Of a DNA stretch of 64,000 nt, positions 1 to 8,040 are shown piece after piece. The DNA comes from JAFGJQ01 sp964586145 (GTDB lineage Bacteria > Planctomycetota > Phycisphaerae > UBA1845): NCBI GenBank assembly GCA_964586145.1, contig CAZPHH010000014.1:4027-68026 (forward strand), in the 5' to 3' direction. Numbering within the stretch: the first letter of the stretch is position 1; every line of letters starts with the position of its first letter. The translations under genes and the position numbers were made by a program. Under the pieces are notes generated by a model. That model was not told the origin of the DNA. It made no database searches and saw only the letters and a program-made list of their open reading frames with translations.

Positions 1-1079
1 GGAATCTCCGCGGCCACATTCACCAGGGCGGTCGGCCCGGCGCCCAGGATGGTCTGCACCGGCCGGCTGTCCAGCGTGTCGTTGAAATCTCCGCAAAGCA
101 CGAACCGGGCCTTCGGATCCTCGCGGAGCCGTTCGTCCAGAATTCGCCGAACGGCCTTCGCCTCGCCCATGCGAACGGGAACCGATTCCTCGCCGCCGCG
201 CTTGCTCTTGAGGTGTACGACGTACACGTCGAACGCGGACGTGCCCGGCGGCTGGATCCGGACCTGCAGCAGGTCGCGGTTGAACGCCATCGGCTTGCCG
301 TCCTCCGTCAGGAAGCGCAGGTGCCGGTGCGAGGTGACCGGCCCGACCGGCAGACGGCTCAGCACGGCCACGTCAATCCCCCGGTTGTCGTTGCCCTCGA
401 ACAGCACAACATCGTACCCCATGTCCCGCAGGAACACCTGTACCACGCGCTCCAGGTAGGACCGGTTCTCGACCTCCTGCAACGCCACCACGTCCGCGTT
501 GAGCTTCCGGATCGTGTCGGCCACTTTCTCGATCTCCGCGCGAGGCTTGACCGGCGTGCCCTCGTCGTCGCGGTAGGGATCATCCTCTGCGTCGAACAGG
601 TTCAGGATGTTGAACGTGGCCACGGTGACGACGTCTGTGGACCGGGCCGGAGCGGTCGTGACGGGCTTCCGCACGCGAGGCGAGGGGAAGTCACCGGTCA
701 CGAGGGTGATCTGCTCCGGTCGGGTTACCACCATCTGCGGCCGGCCCTGGTATTCGCTGATTCGACCACGTACCGTGATCTTCCGGCCTTTGTACATCTC
801 CTCCGGCGGCTGCGGAAACGCCCCGACGTGATCGCGATGGATCACGACGGTGAGGTGCCGGCGGTAATCCTCGTGGAAATTCAGGAAGCACCGAGCCCCG
901 ACCGTGCGGGCCGCCACCACCGTGCCATAGGCGACACAGGATTCGCCGACGTAGTCCGTCGCGGCCTCGTACGGGATGACCCAGGCGGCCTCGTCGGCCG
1001 TCACCGGCGACAGCCCGGCGGCCAGGACCAGGCATATCATCCGCACCCACGCCAACGAGCAACACCCGATAATACTCAT
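1..1079 (-). CDS. Secreted endonuclease/exonuclease/phosphatase-family protein, 3' end outside window
   Basis: Reading the minus strand from ATG at 1079 gives an open frame to the window edge (about 359 codons, no stop), so the C-terminus is missing. Residues 1-28 look like a signal peptide. Residues about 35-125 resemble an OB-fold nucleic-acid-binding segment. The catalytic domain begins near residue 145 with VATFNILNLFDAEDD, followed by VALQEVEN (metal-binding Glu) and, near the edge, CGDFNDTLDS, the usual EEP-family order. The terminal SDH motif would lie beyond the window. The likely role is an exported Mg-dependent phosphoesterase, perhaps an extracellular nuclease for nutrient scavenging; the substrate is not shown. 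It is divergent from the gene at 1264. Confidence 0.85.
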   Translation of the reverse strand, partial: MSIIGCCSLAWVRMICLVLAAGLSPVTADEAAWVIPYEAATDYVGESCVAYGTVVAARTVGARCFLNFHEDYRRHLTVVIHRDHVGAFPQPPEEMYKGRKITVRGRISEYQGRPQMVVTRPEQITLVTGDFPSPRVRKPVTTAPARSTDVVTVATFNILNLFDAEDDPYRDDEGTPVKPRAEIEKVADTIRKLNADVVALQEVENRSYLERVVQVFLRDMGYDVVLFEGNDNRGIDVAVLSRLPVGPVTSHRHLRFLTEDGKPMAFNRDLLQVRIQPPGTSAFDVYVVHLKSKRGGEESVPVRMGEAKAVRRILDERLREDPKARFVLCGDFNDTLDSRPVQTILGAGPTALVNVAAEI

Positions 1080-1263
1080 GCTGTGTCTCCTGACGATGCG
1101 CCCGAACCCGCGACGATGGTACACGGTCCCGCTTGGCCTGTCACGCCGGGCGGGCATGGAGATCCCCGTCTCAAGAACAGCCGCCCGGCGGCCGACACAT
1201 TGCCGTGGCGTCCGTCCGTCCGGGCCGAGCGTACAGGCTCGTGCGCCCCTGCGAGAATTGCCG

Positions 1264-1776
1264 ATGGCCCAACCCCCGCGAGGCAACCGTCCCATGCTGG
1301 AGTCCGGCTCGACGCCGCGCGCGCCCAGTCACGAGGCCCGCCTGGACCAGTTGCTTCGCCAGCACGGAGGGGCGGCGACCCAGCCGAGTCCCACCGCCAC
1401 CGGCAGTCCGCTCGACGCACTGCGCGAACGATTCAAGTCCGATCTGATTCCCGAGTTCCAGACGCTGGCCGACAAGTATTCCGAGCACGGCATCGAACTG
1501 CACCTGGACATCGGCGAGTTCCTCCGCGGCGGCAGTGAAATCAGCATAGACATCGAGTTCGAGAGCCGCGGGGTGCGATACTCCGGGATCGTTCTGCCCC
1601 ATCAGATCGCCTTCCAGGTCACACAATACACCGGCCAGGCCGCTCCGGCCGTCGCCAGCGGACCGGCCCTGCGCATCCACAACCTGACTCGCCGGCAATT
1701 CCGCGAATTCCTCTGCGAGCGAATTGCCGAAGTGGTGCGATACGCCGTCCACCACGACCGATCCGCCAAGCCGTAG
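1264..1776 (+). CDS. Conserved-looking protein of unknown function
   Basis: A 170-codon frame with no signal peptide or membrane segment. The N-terminal 40 residues are low-complexity. The rest reads as a compact alpha/beta domain with regular hydrophobic alternation, for example LHLDIGEF, ISIDIEFE and FREFLCERIAEVVRYA. I do not recognise the family. ATG 1264 has no clear ribosome site; an internal ATG at 1294 is preceded by GAGG about 10 nt upstream and may be the true start (160 residues). It is divergent from the nuclease gene and convergent with the lipoprotein gene at 1812. It is probably real because the opposite strand offers no better frame. Confidence 0.6.
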   Translation: MAQPPRGNRPMLESGSTPRAPSHEARLDQLLRQHGGAATQPSPTATGSPLDALRERFKSDLIPEFQTLADKYSEHGIELHLDIGEFLRGGSEISIDIEFESRGVRYSGIVLPHQIAFQVTQYTGQAAPAVASGPALRIHNLTRRQFREFLCERIAEVVRYAVHHDRSAKP

Positions 1777-1811
1777 CTGCCGCCGCAGCCGGCGCGTCGA
1801 TCCGTCTCGCA

Positions 1812-2651
1812 CTATTCGCTCGCGCGAACGCTCTTGAGATACAGGTACACGTGGGGCTTCCAGGCCTCAATGCCGGCCGCCGAACCATTCGCCCTCACGA
1901 AGAACGGTCCGTTGGGGTGCTCGATGATCGCTCCGATCATGCCCTGGTTGTGCAGGGAGCCGAGGTTGCCCGTGAAGTGAGTGACCGTCACTCGACAGGG
2001 ACCGGCCTCAAAGGTCTCCGTCCGCGCGACCTGCGCGGTGGGTCGGCCGTCCGGCTGTTGGAGCAGGCCGTGCCATCGGTCCAGGTTGGACTGGACCAAA
2101 TCGGCCTTCGCCCGCATCTCCGGAAAATGGCTGACTCGCACGTTCACCGGGTTGGGGTCCCCGGGCCCGGTGGCCAGACGGTAGACGGCCTTGGGGGCCA
2201 GGGCGGCGGGCATTCCGGCGGACAGTCGCACAGGCTGGGCAACCCAGCCCTGGGGCACCGTCAGGGTGATTCCCTCCAGCTTCGTCTGCTGAGTGCCGGG
2301 AATCGGCACCGGCACGAGCGGCTGTTCTGCGGGCTGCGTGGCCGTCGGTGCTTCGTCTGCGGGCAGTGATGTCGCCGGAGCGCCCGGGGGCGGAGCGGGT
2401 GATTCCGGCGCGGCCGTGGACGGGATCGGTGGATGTCCCGGAGGCAGGGCCGGGGCGCCGGCCGGCGCCACGGCGGACGAAGGTGGACCATCGTGGGTGG
2501 CGTTTGTCGTGCCGGGCTCGATCGGCGTCGGCTTGTTCCGGCAGGCGCCAATGGAAGCCAGAACCAGGATCAGGAGTGCTGTGACACGCCGTTGCAGACG
2601 GCCCCCCCCGGCCCGCGTTAAGGGCTGCGATCTACGCACAACTGGATTCAT
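1812..2651 (-). CDS. Proline-rich lipoprotein of unknown function
   Basis: This 279-residue protein starts at ATG 2651 behind GGAGGG. A basic N-terminus and hydrophobic stretch end in SIGAC (Cys37), a lipoprotein signal. Residues about 38-125 are a Pro/Ala/Thr-rich linker, which suits an outer-membrane or periplasmic tether. The last 150 residues form a globular domain starting near LEGITLTVPQGW; the PQGW strand is reminiscent of PsbP/Mog1-like folds, but this is only a resemblance. It lies 50 bp downstream of sucD on the same strand and may be cotranscribed with it. Function is unknown. Confidence 0.75.
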   Translation of the reverse strand: MNPVVRRSQPLTRAGGGRLQRRVTALLILVLASIGACRNKPTPIEPGTTNATHDGPPSSAVAPAGAPALPPGHPPIPSTAAPESPAPPPGAPATSLPADEAPTATQPAEQPLVPVPIPGTQQTKLEGITLTVPQGWVAQPVRLSAGMPAALAPKAVYRLATGPGDPNPVNVRVSHFPEMRAKADLVQSNLDRWHGLLQQPDGRPTAQVARTETFEAGPCRVTVTHFTGNLGSLHNQGMIGAIIEHPNGPFFVRANGSAAGIEAWKPHVYLYLKSVRASE

Positions 2652-2701
2652 GGGATACCCTCCATGCGGAGGCAGAAAAACGGCCGATTCGCACCGGAAC
2701 G

Positions 2702-3586
2702 TCACAACACGGACGCCAGCGTCTCGCCGATTTCCCCGGGCGACCTGGCCACGTGGATGCCCGCAGCCTCCAACGCCGCGATCTTGGAGGCCGCCGTTCC
2801 CTCGCCTCCGCTGATAATGGCGCCGGCGTGTCCCATTCGCTTGCCGGGCGGCGCCGTCTGGCCCGCGATGAACCCGACCACCGGCTTGGTGACGTGGTGT
2901 CGCACGTGGAAGGCCGCCTGCTCTTCGTCCGTGCCGCCGATTTCACCGATCAGGATGATGGCGTCCGTCTCCTCGTCCTGCTCGAAGAGGTCGAGCAACT
3001 CGATGAAGTTCAGCCCCTTGACCGGGTCGCCTCCGATTCCCACGCATGTGGTCTGCGAGATGTTGCGCGTGGTGCACTGCCAGACCGCTTCGTACGTGAG
3101 CGTGCCGCTGCGGGAGATGATGCCCACGGCCGGACCTTCCGGCTCGGCCGGTCGGTGGATGTAGCCCGGCATGATACCGATCTTGCACTGACCCGGCGTG
3201 ATGATGCCCGGGCAGTTCGGTCCGATAAGCCGGGCGCCCTTGTCGTCCAGGTACTTCCGCGCCCGCACCATGTCCAGGGCCGGAATGCCCTCCGTAATCA
3301 GCACCACCAGCGAGACACCGGCGTCGGCCGCCTCCATCGCCGCATCCGCTGCGAAGGCGGGCGGAACGAAGATCATGGCCACGTCCGCCTCCGTCGCGAT
3401 CACGGCATCGTGGCAGCAATTGAAAACCGGCACGCCGTGCTCCGATCGCGTCCCGCCCTTGCCGGGCGTCACGCCCGCCACAACCTGCGTGCCATATTCG
3501 ATACACTGGGCCGCATGAAACGCGCCCGCCCTGCCGGTGATTCCCTGACAAACGACCTTCGTACTCTTGTTCACGAGAATGCTCAT
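2702..3586 (-). CDS. sucD: Succinate-CoA ligase (ADP-forming) subunit alpha
   Basis: The 294-residue product matches the normal length of SucD. It has an N-terminal CoA-binding Rossmann domain (GITGRAGAFHA; TPGKGG), the GPNCPG motif near residue 122, and the ligase domain with MGHAGAIISGG holding the phospho-accepting His (about residue 253). The alpha subunit carries the phosphohistidine and binds CoA in the TCA-cycle step succinyl-CoA to succinate with ADP or GDP phosphorylation. The beta subunit gene sucC normally lies directly upstream, but the 430 bp upstream hold no gene, so sucC must be elsewhere. A lipoprotein gene follows 50 bp downstream. Confidence 0.95.
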   Translation of the reverse strand: MSILVNKSTKVVCQGITGRAGAFHAAQCIEYGTQVVAGVTPGKGGTRSEHGVPVFNCCHDAVIATEADVAMIFVPPAFAADAAMEAADAGVSLVVLITEGIPALDMVRARKYLDDKGARLIGPNCPGIITPGQCKIGIMPGYIHRPAEPEGPAVGIISRSGTLTYEAVWQCTTRNISQTTCVGIGGDPVKGLNFIELLDLFEQDEETDAIILIGEIGGTDEEQAAFHVRHHVTKPVVGFIAGQTAPPGKRMGHAGAIISGGEGTAASKIAALEAAGIHVARSPGEIGETLASVL

Positions 3587-4018
3587 GGATGGCTGCCCTC
3601 GGTTACGTGGGCGGGTGGGGCGTCGGGCAAGGCGCCCGTGCCGTACGACCCCGCAACTAAGTGAATGACCCTATTCCGGGCCCGGCGATCCGCTCCTGCC
3701 GACTCTGTGGCCGGTAGTATGCCCGGATTGGGCGTACGTGTCCACCGCAGGCGATGTGCACCGAGACGCCGTCCGATGTGGGGTAGCGTCCGACTCCGAA
3801 GCCCCTTGTGACCGGGCTCGGGCGGGAATTCCACGCTTCAGGCTTGCAGTCTGTTCGCCCGAATGGGTAAGATACTTGTCGAGGGGAAGGAATCGATCGC
3901 GCCTGCTTCGGCACCTCGCAGCAGCCGTCCTTCGTTCCTTTGATCAGAGAGAGAACAGACCTGCGCCGCGGGTGCAGACGTACTTGGCGTATCGGCTCTC
4001 AGCAAAGGAGGAAAGCAT
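3587..4018. other. Intergenic region between divergent sucD and PEP-CTERM gene
   Basis: There is no convincing gene here. A short minus-strand frame (3583-3834) lacks coding character and any ribosome site. The stretch contains a candidate plus-strand promoter (3844-3873) and an approximately 140-nt leader before the gene at 4019. The sucD promoter must also lie here but was not resolved. Confidence 0.6.
3844..3873 (+). promoter_or_regulatory. Candidate sigma70-type promoter for the PEP-CTERM gene
   Basis: TTGCAG (3844-3849) and TAAGAT (3868-3873) are separated by 18 nt, upstream of the gene at 4019. Match to consensus is moderate, and promoter usage in this phylum is poorly known. Confidence 0.35.
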
Positions 4019-4948
4019 ATGAAGAAACTTGCGTTGACCTTGAGCATCTTGTTCTGTGCTCCGGCGGCGTTCGGTGCCCTGTACACGCAGGACTTCGAAG
4101 TGGATCCGACGGCCACCTGGACCATCAATGATCCGGGCATCAGCGACACGGCCTCGGACTTCTTCTTCGACTACAGCACGGTGGGGATTCCACCGGCTCC
4201 GAACGGAAGCGGAGGCAGTCGCGGCATGAAGCTGCAGGCGAACCTGACGGGCGGTGTGTTCAGCGGCTACAGCGTCTCGCCGACCGGCCAGGACTTCGGC
4301 AGCAGCTATCGGGTCACGTTCGACTGGTGGGCCAACTTCAACGGGCCGTTCCCCGGCGGCGGCAGCGGCTCGACCAACCTGTCCACGTTTGGCGTGGGCA
4401 CGGCCGGCACATCAGCCCAGTGGCCGGGCGGCGTTCAGGATAGCGTCTGGTTCGGCGCCACCGGTGATGGCGGGTCGTCCGTGGACTGGCGGGCTTACTC
4501 CACGGCGGCCGGGACCGGCTACCCGGATGGAAGCCCGGTGTTCTCGGCGGCTGGGACTGGCAACCGCAACAACACGCATCCGTACTACGCCGGTTTCGGC
4601 AACGTGCCGGCCCCCGCAGCCCAACTCGCCCTCTATGCTCAGCAGACCGGCAACACGGCTGTCGGCTCCGCGGGCATGGCCTGGCACGAGGTGGAGATTG
4701 TCAAGGAAGCGGGCTTGATCACCTGGTTCGTGAGCGGTTTGCAGATTGCGCAGGTAGATGAAAGCACGGTGTCGCTGGCGGGTGGCAACATCTTCTTCGG
4801 CCACTCGGACATCAATGCAACTTCGTCGGCCGATCCGAATGCGCCCGCGCTGCTGTTCACGCTGATCGACAACGTGGTGGTCATACCCGAGCCGGCCACC
4901 CTGGCGCTGCTCGCCCTGGGCGGTCTTGCTCTCCTGCGGAAGCGATAA
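4019..4948 (+). CDS. PEP-CTERM sorting domain protein
   Basis: ATG 4019 sits behind a strong AAAGGAGGAAA site. The 309-residue product has a signal peptide (residues 1-19, cleavage after AAFG), a Gly/Ser/Thr-rich beta-sandwich-like body, and a C-terminal PEP-CTERM signal: IPEPATLALLALGGLALLRKR, i.e. PEP, a hydrophobic helix and a basic tail. In known systems such proteins are processed by an exosortase (EpsH/XrtA type) and delivered to the surface or matrix. The body resembles uncharacterised planctomycete surface proteins, possibly lectin-like, but no catalytic motif is visible. A strong terminator follows at 4981. Confidence 0.88.
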   Translation: MKKLALTLSILFCAPAAFGALYTQDFEVDPTATWTINDPGISDTASDFFFDYSTVGIPPAPNGSGGSRGMKLQANLTGGVFSGYSVSPTGQDFGSSYRVTFDWWANFNGPFPGGGSGSTNLSTFGVGTAGTSAQWPGGVQDSVWFGATGDGGSSVDWRAYSTAAGTGYPDGSPVFSAAGTGNRNNTHPYYAGFGNVPAPAAQLALYAQQTGNTAVGSAGMAWHEVEIVKEAGLITWFVSGLQIAQVDESTVSLAGGNIFFGHSDINATSSADPNAPALLFTLIDNVVVIPEPATLALLALGGLALLRKR

Positions 4949-4980
4949 TAGCCCACCCGGGAATCTGTCTCGATAGGATC

Positions 4981-5007
4981 GGGCCGCCCTCCGTGGGCGG
5001 CCCTTTC
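4981..5007 (+). terminator. Intrinsic terminator after the PEP-CTERM gene
   Basis: Perfect 9-bp stem (4981-4989 with 4995-5003), 5-nt loop TCCGT, followed by TTTCATT. It lies 33 nt after the stop codon. Confidence 0.8.
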
Positions 5008-5236
5008 ATTATGGATTTTGACCGGCACGCCATCCTTCGCCGCATCGGTACCTCCCGTTGCTGTTCCACCGTGCCCGCTCTGCGCGGAACTCCCGTCCCG
5101 GCAGCCCGTTACGTCGGGCCTTGCCCGCACCTGTCGCCGTCGGCAGCGGCGCGGTCTATACTCCTCCGTGTGAGGGGCAGAACATGAACAGCCCTGCAAC
5201 CGGGGTGTACGGAAGAGACCGACGAGGGGGGCTCCC

Positions 5237-5983
5237 ATGGCGAGGTGCTCGATGCAGATTGGCCTGGCGGTGGTCGCGATTCCAGGGCTGATTATGCTCT
5301 CCGCATGCGCGGCAAGCCGCACCGAAGAGGGCTGGCGGGCGGAACAGGTGGCGGTCCCCGAGACGGAGGAAGGAACGGCGGATGCAAAGCCCGCGGCCGC
5401 GCCGTTCCTGTTTCGCGAAGCGAAGCGTCCTCGCGGCTTCCCCCCGCCGGGCCCGGTGGGCACGGTAATCGTCAAGGACTACCCCGCGTACCGTCTGGCC
5501 CGGACCCAGGCCGGCGAAACCGATCACGCGACCGGGCCAAACCAGATGTTCGGGCCGCTGTTCAACCACATCCGGCGGAACGACATCGCCATGACCGCAC
5601 CGGTCGAGATGGAATACGCGAAGACATCGCTTACTTCCACCGACGCCGGGTCGGTGGCCGGCACGAATGCCCTCACCTCCATGGGGTTTCTGTACGCGGA
5701 GCCGTTTTTGGGCTCGACGGGTCCGGACCCCTCGGACTCCCGCGTGGTCGTCGAGGACATCCCGGCCATGACGGTGGTTTCGGTCAGCCTGCGGGGCAAT
5801 TACACCCCCCGGAACTTTGCGGCGGGTGCGGATGTGCTGCGGGACTGGTTCTCGACGCGATCCGACCAGTTCCGTGTCGCGGGCTCGCCTCGCTATCTCG
5901 CGTACAACAGCCCGTTCGTGCCGGGGTTCTTCAAGCTCGGCGAAGTGCAGATCCCGGTGGAGCGAATCGCCGCCGAGGAGTAG
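5237..5983 (+). CDS. SOUL-family heme-binding-like lipoprotein
   Basis: The 248-residue product begins behind a GGGGGG stretch. Residues 1-24 form a lipoprotein signal ending in MLSAC (Cys24). After a short linker the SOUL/HBP domain spans about residues 65-245, with typical segments: VKDYPAYRLARTQ, FGPLFNHIRRNDIAMTAPVEM (split across strands), LYAEPF, and a final strand NSPFVPGFFKLGEVQIP. SOUL proteins bind heme or tetrapyrroles in some organisms; others have no known ligand. The product is probably anchored in the periplasm. It is a single gene with no obvious operon partner. Confidence 0.85.
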   Translation: MARCSMQIGLAVVAIPGLIMLSACAASRTEEGWRAEQVAVPETEEGTADAKPAAAPFLFREAKRPRGFPPPGPVGTVIVKDYPAYRLARTQAGETDHATGPNQMFGPLFNHIRRNDIAMTAPVEMEYAKTSLTSTDAGSVAGTNALTSMGFLYAEPFLGSTGPDPSDSRVVVEDIPAMTVVSVSLRGNYTPRNFAAGADVLRDWFSTRSDQFRVAGSPRYLAYNSPFVPGFFKLGEVQIPVERIAAEE

Positions 5984-6171
5984 GCCCGAGCTTCGTCTCC
6001 GGCGCGAGACCCGGTCACGTGGCGCAGGCCTCACGGACCGGTCGCGGGGGCGGCCCCTTACATTTCCATGACATCCGCCTATAATGGTGCATGGCGCGGT
6101 GGTTCGGCGGCTCTCGACCGCCATCTGCCAGTCGTGGATCATCCCCGTCGGTCGTCGGCCAGGAGAATCCC

Positions 6172-7065
6172 ATGCGGCGAATCGCGGTCATCAACCAGAA
6201 AGGCGGCGTCGGCAAGACCACCACGGTGTGCAACCTGGGCGTGGCCCTGGCCGCCCGCCGGAAGAAGGTGTTGACCATCGATCTCGACCCGCAGGCCCAC
6301 CTGACCCTGCACTTCGGGGCCGAGCCCGGTACTGACCGGCCCAGCGTGTACGACGTCCTCGTGCGCGGCACGCCCCTGGACAACGCCACCCTCAAGATCC
6401 GCAAAAACGTCTGGCTGGTCCCGTCGCACACCCGGCTGGCCGGCGCCGAGGCGGAACTGGTCTCCGCCGTCGGGCGAGACGTTCTGCTGCGCGATGCCGT
6501 CGTAGACTCGCGGCGAAAGTACGATGTCGTGCTGATTGACTGCCCGCCCTCGCTGGGGGTGCTGACGCTCAACGGCCTGGCGGCGGCTAACGAGGTGATC
6601 ATCCCCCTCCAGGCGCACTTCCTCGGTCTGCAGGGCATGGGCAAGCTCCTGGAGACCATCACTCTGGTCCAACGCCGGATCAACAGCGACCTCCAGGTGG
6701 GCGGCGTCGTGCTCTGCATGTTCGAGGCCGGCACGAAGCTGGCCACGGAGGTGGTGGACGACCTGCGGCGATTCCTCGACGACGCCCGCGGTACCAACGT
6801 GCCGTGGGCGCAGGCCCGGCTCTTCGACGCGGTGATCCGGCGGAACATCAAGCTGGCCGAATGCCCGAGCTACGGCCTGTCCATCTTCGACTACGAGCCG
6901 CATTGCAACGGCGCATTGGACTATGCCCGACTCGCCGTGGAGGTGCTGGGCGCTGCCGAGGCGTCGGCCCCGACCCAACCGGCCGAAACTGCGGACGCCG
7001 CCGCCCCTGCCATGCGCATCGACACCCAGGACGCACGGGACTCTTCCATTGCCAACATCGCCTGA
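6172..7065 (+). CDS. ParA/Soj-family ATPase
   Basis: ATG 6172 follows AGGAG by 5 nt. The 297-residue product has a deviant Walker A KGGVGKTT (about residues 10-17), DLDPQAHL and LIDCPPSLG (Walker B), the ParA/MinD layout. Such ATPases dimerise on ATP and bind DNA non-specifically to move chromosomes, plasmids or protein complexes. No parB or parS-like gene is adjacent, so it may be an orphan ParA positioning another cargo, or a chromosomal Soj whose ParB is elsewhere. The last 45 residues are an Ala/Thr-rich tail beyond the ATPase fold. It overlaps the next gene by 17 nt if the latter starts at TTG 7049. Confidence 0.88.
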   Translation: MRRIAVINQKGGVGKTTTVCNLGVALAARRKKVLTIDLDPQAHLTLHFGAEPGTDRPSVYDVLVRGTPLDNATLKIRKNVWLVPSHTRLAGAEAELVSAVGRDVLLRDAVVDSRRKYDVVLIDCPPSLGVLTLNGLAAANEVIIPLQAHFLGLQGMGKLLETITLVQRRINSDLQVGGVVLCMFEAGTKLATEVVDDLRRFLDDARGTNVPWAQARLFDAVIRRNIKLAECPSYGLSIFDYEPHCNGALDYARLAVEVLGAAEASAPTQPAETADAAAPAMRIDTQDARDSSIANIA

Positions 7066-7552
7066 TGAACAGCAACCGGCGCCCGTCCCGGCGGGACCCC
7101 GCGACGGCGGACAATCGCTCCAGCCGCTGCCGGCCCGGACTTGGTGGACGCACCCACTGACCCTGATGTGGCTGGGCTGCTGGGCCGGACTGTTCGTGAT
7201 CACGCATATCCCCGTGCCGAAGGGCGTTCCCATCCCTACGGGCGGCGACAAAATCATCCACCTGGTGGCCTACTTCGCCCTGGCCACACTGGGCGGTCGG
7301 GCGGCCATCGGCCGCGGCGTCCGAATCCGAGGCCGATGGATCATCATCTGGACCCTGGTCTACGCGGCATTCGGCGCGCTCGATGAAATCACGCAGGGGC
7401 TGCCCATGGTGAATCGAACGCCGTCGCTTGCCGACTGGCTGGCGAACGTCGCCGGCCTGCTCCTGGCCGCCGTGTTGCTCTGGATGTATCCCACTCCCAC
7501 CCGCGGCGATTCGACCGTGGTGGAGGAGGACCACGAGTTGTTCGGCATGTGA
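7049..7552 (+). CDS. VanZ-like integral membrane protein
   Basis: The frame encodes four hydrophobic segments in a VanZ-like arrangement: LMWLGCWAGLFVITHIPVP, GGDKIIHLVAYFALATLGG (the conserved DK..H helix), IIIWTLVYAAFGALDEITQ, and DWLANVAGLLLAAVLLWM. VanZ proteins are associated with glycopeptide tolerance in enterococci, but most homologs are uncharacterised. The start is uncertain: TTG 7049 overlaps the parA end and gives 167 residues; ATG 7166 would clip the first helix. Translational coupling to parA is likely. Confidence 0.75.
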   Translation: MPTSPDEQQPAPVPAGPRDGGQSLQPLPARTWWTHPLTLMWLGCWAGLFVITHIPVPKGVPIPTGGDKIIHLVAYFALATLGGRAAIGRGVRIRGRWIIIWTLVYAAFGALDEITQGLPMVNRTPSLADWLANVAGLLLAAVLLWMYPTPTRGDSTVVEEDHELFGM

Positions 7553-8040
7553 CTGGCCGGACCCCGCCGATCGGATCGGAACACCATCGCCGGCCCTTGC
7601 CCGCAGGACTGCCCCTCCCGCATATCGGAACGCCTCGCAATGTCTTATCGGACCGGTTGTTGCGACGCCCTCGGAAGGCTTGCCTGTCGCGAACCCCGGC
7701 GTATGGTCCGACTGCGACGCACGGGCGGAAGCCCGTTGATTTAGCGTTGCAGATGTGGGACACTTGATACAGCAGTTCGCTGCGGGCCCGGATCGGGCGA
7801 ACAGGGGTTCAGCCAGTCGAGGTTGATCGAAGAGTGTTCCGGGCCGCACATCACGCACAGGGAGGCGCTGGTTGCGAGTTGTCCGTGTGAACCGGCGGGC
7901 AGGAAGTCCGGCCGGTCGGAGAGTTCACAGCGTCGTGCCGCGCGGGCGGTGCGTCGCCGTGACGATCGAGATCGAGTGGCCGTGCCGTTTCAGAGTCCGC
8001 GCGGGAGCAGGCCGCGCAGCCAGAACGAAGGAGGCATGTG
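7553..8040. other. Intergenic region before the TSP3 protein gene
   Basis: 488 bp without a convincing gene. It holds a small hairpin (7731-7746) and presumably the promoter for the gene at 8041, which I could not resolve. The AGGAGG at 8029-8034 belongs to the downstream gene. Confidence 0.5.
7731..7751 (+). terminator. Weak hairpin, possible terminator
   Basis: ACGGGC-GGAA-GCCCGT forms a 6-bp stem with a GGAA tetraloop followed by TGATT. It lies about 180 nt after the VanZ gene, so it could instead be a dispersed palindromic repeat. Confidence 0.3.

Noticed and set aside
3583..3834. Short minus-strand frame upstream of sucD, considered as a sucC remnant or leader peptide
   Set aside because: No similarity to SucC motifs, no ribosome site, Arg/Pro-rich composition typical of chance frames.
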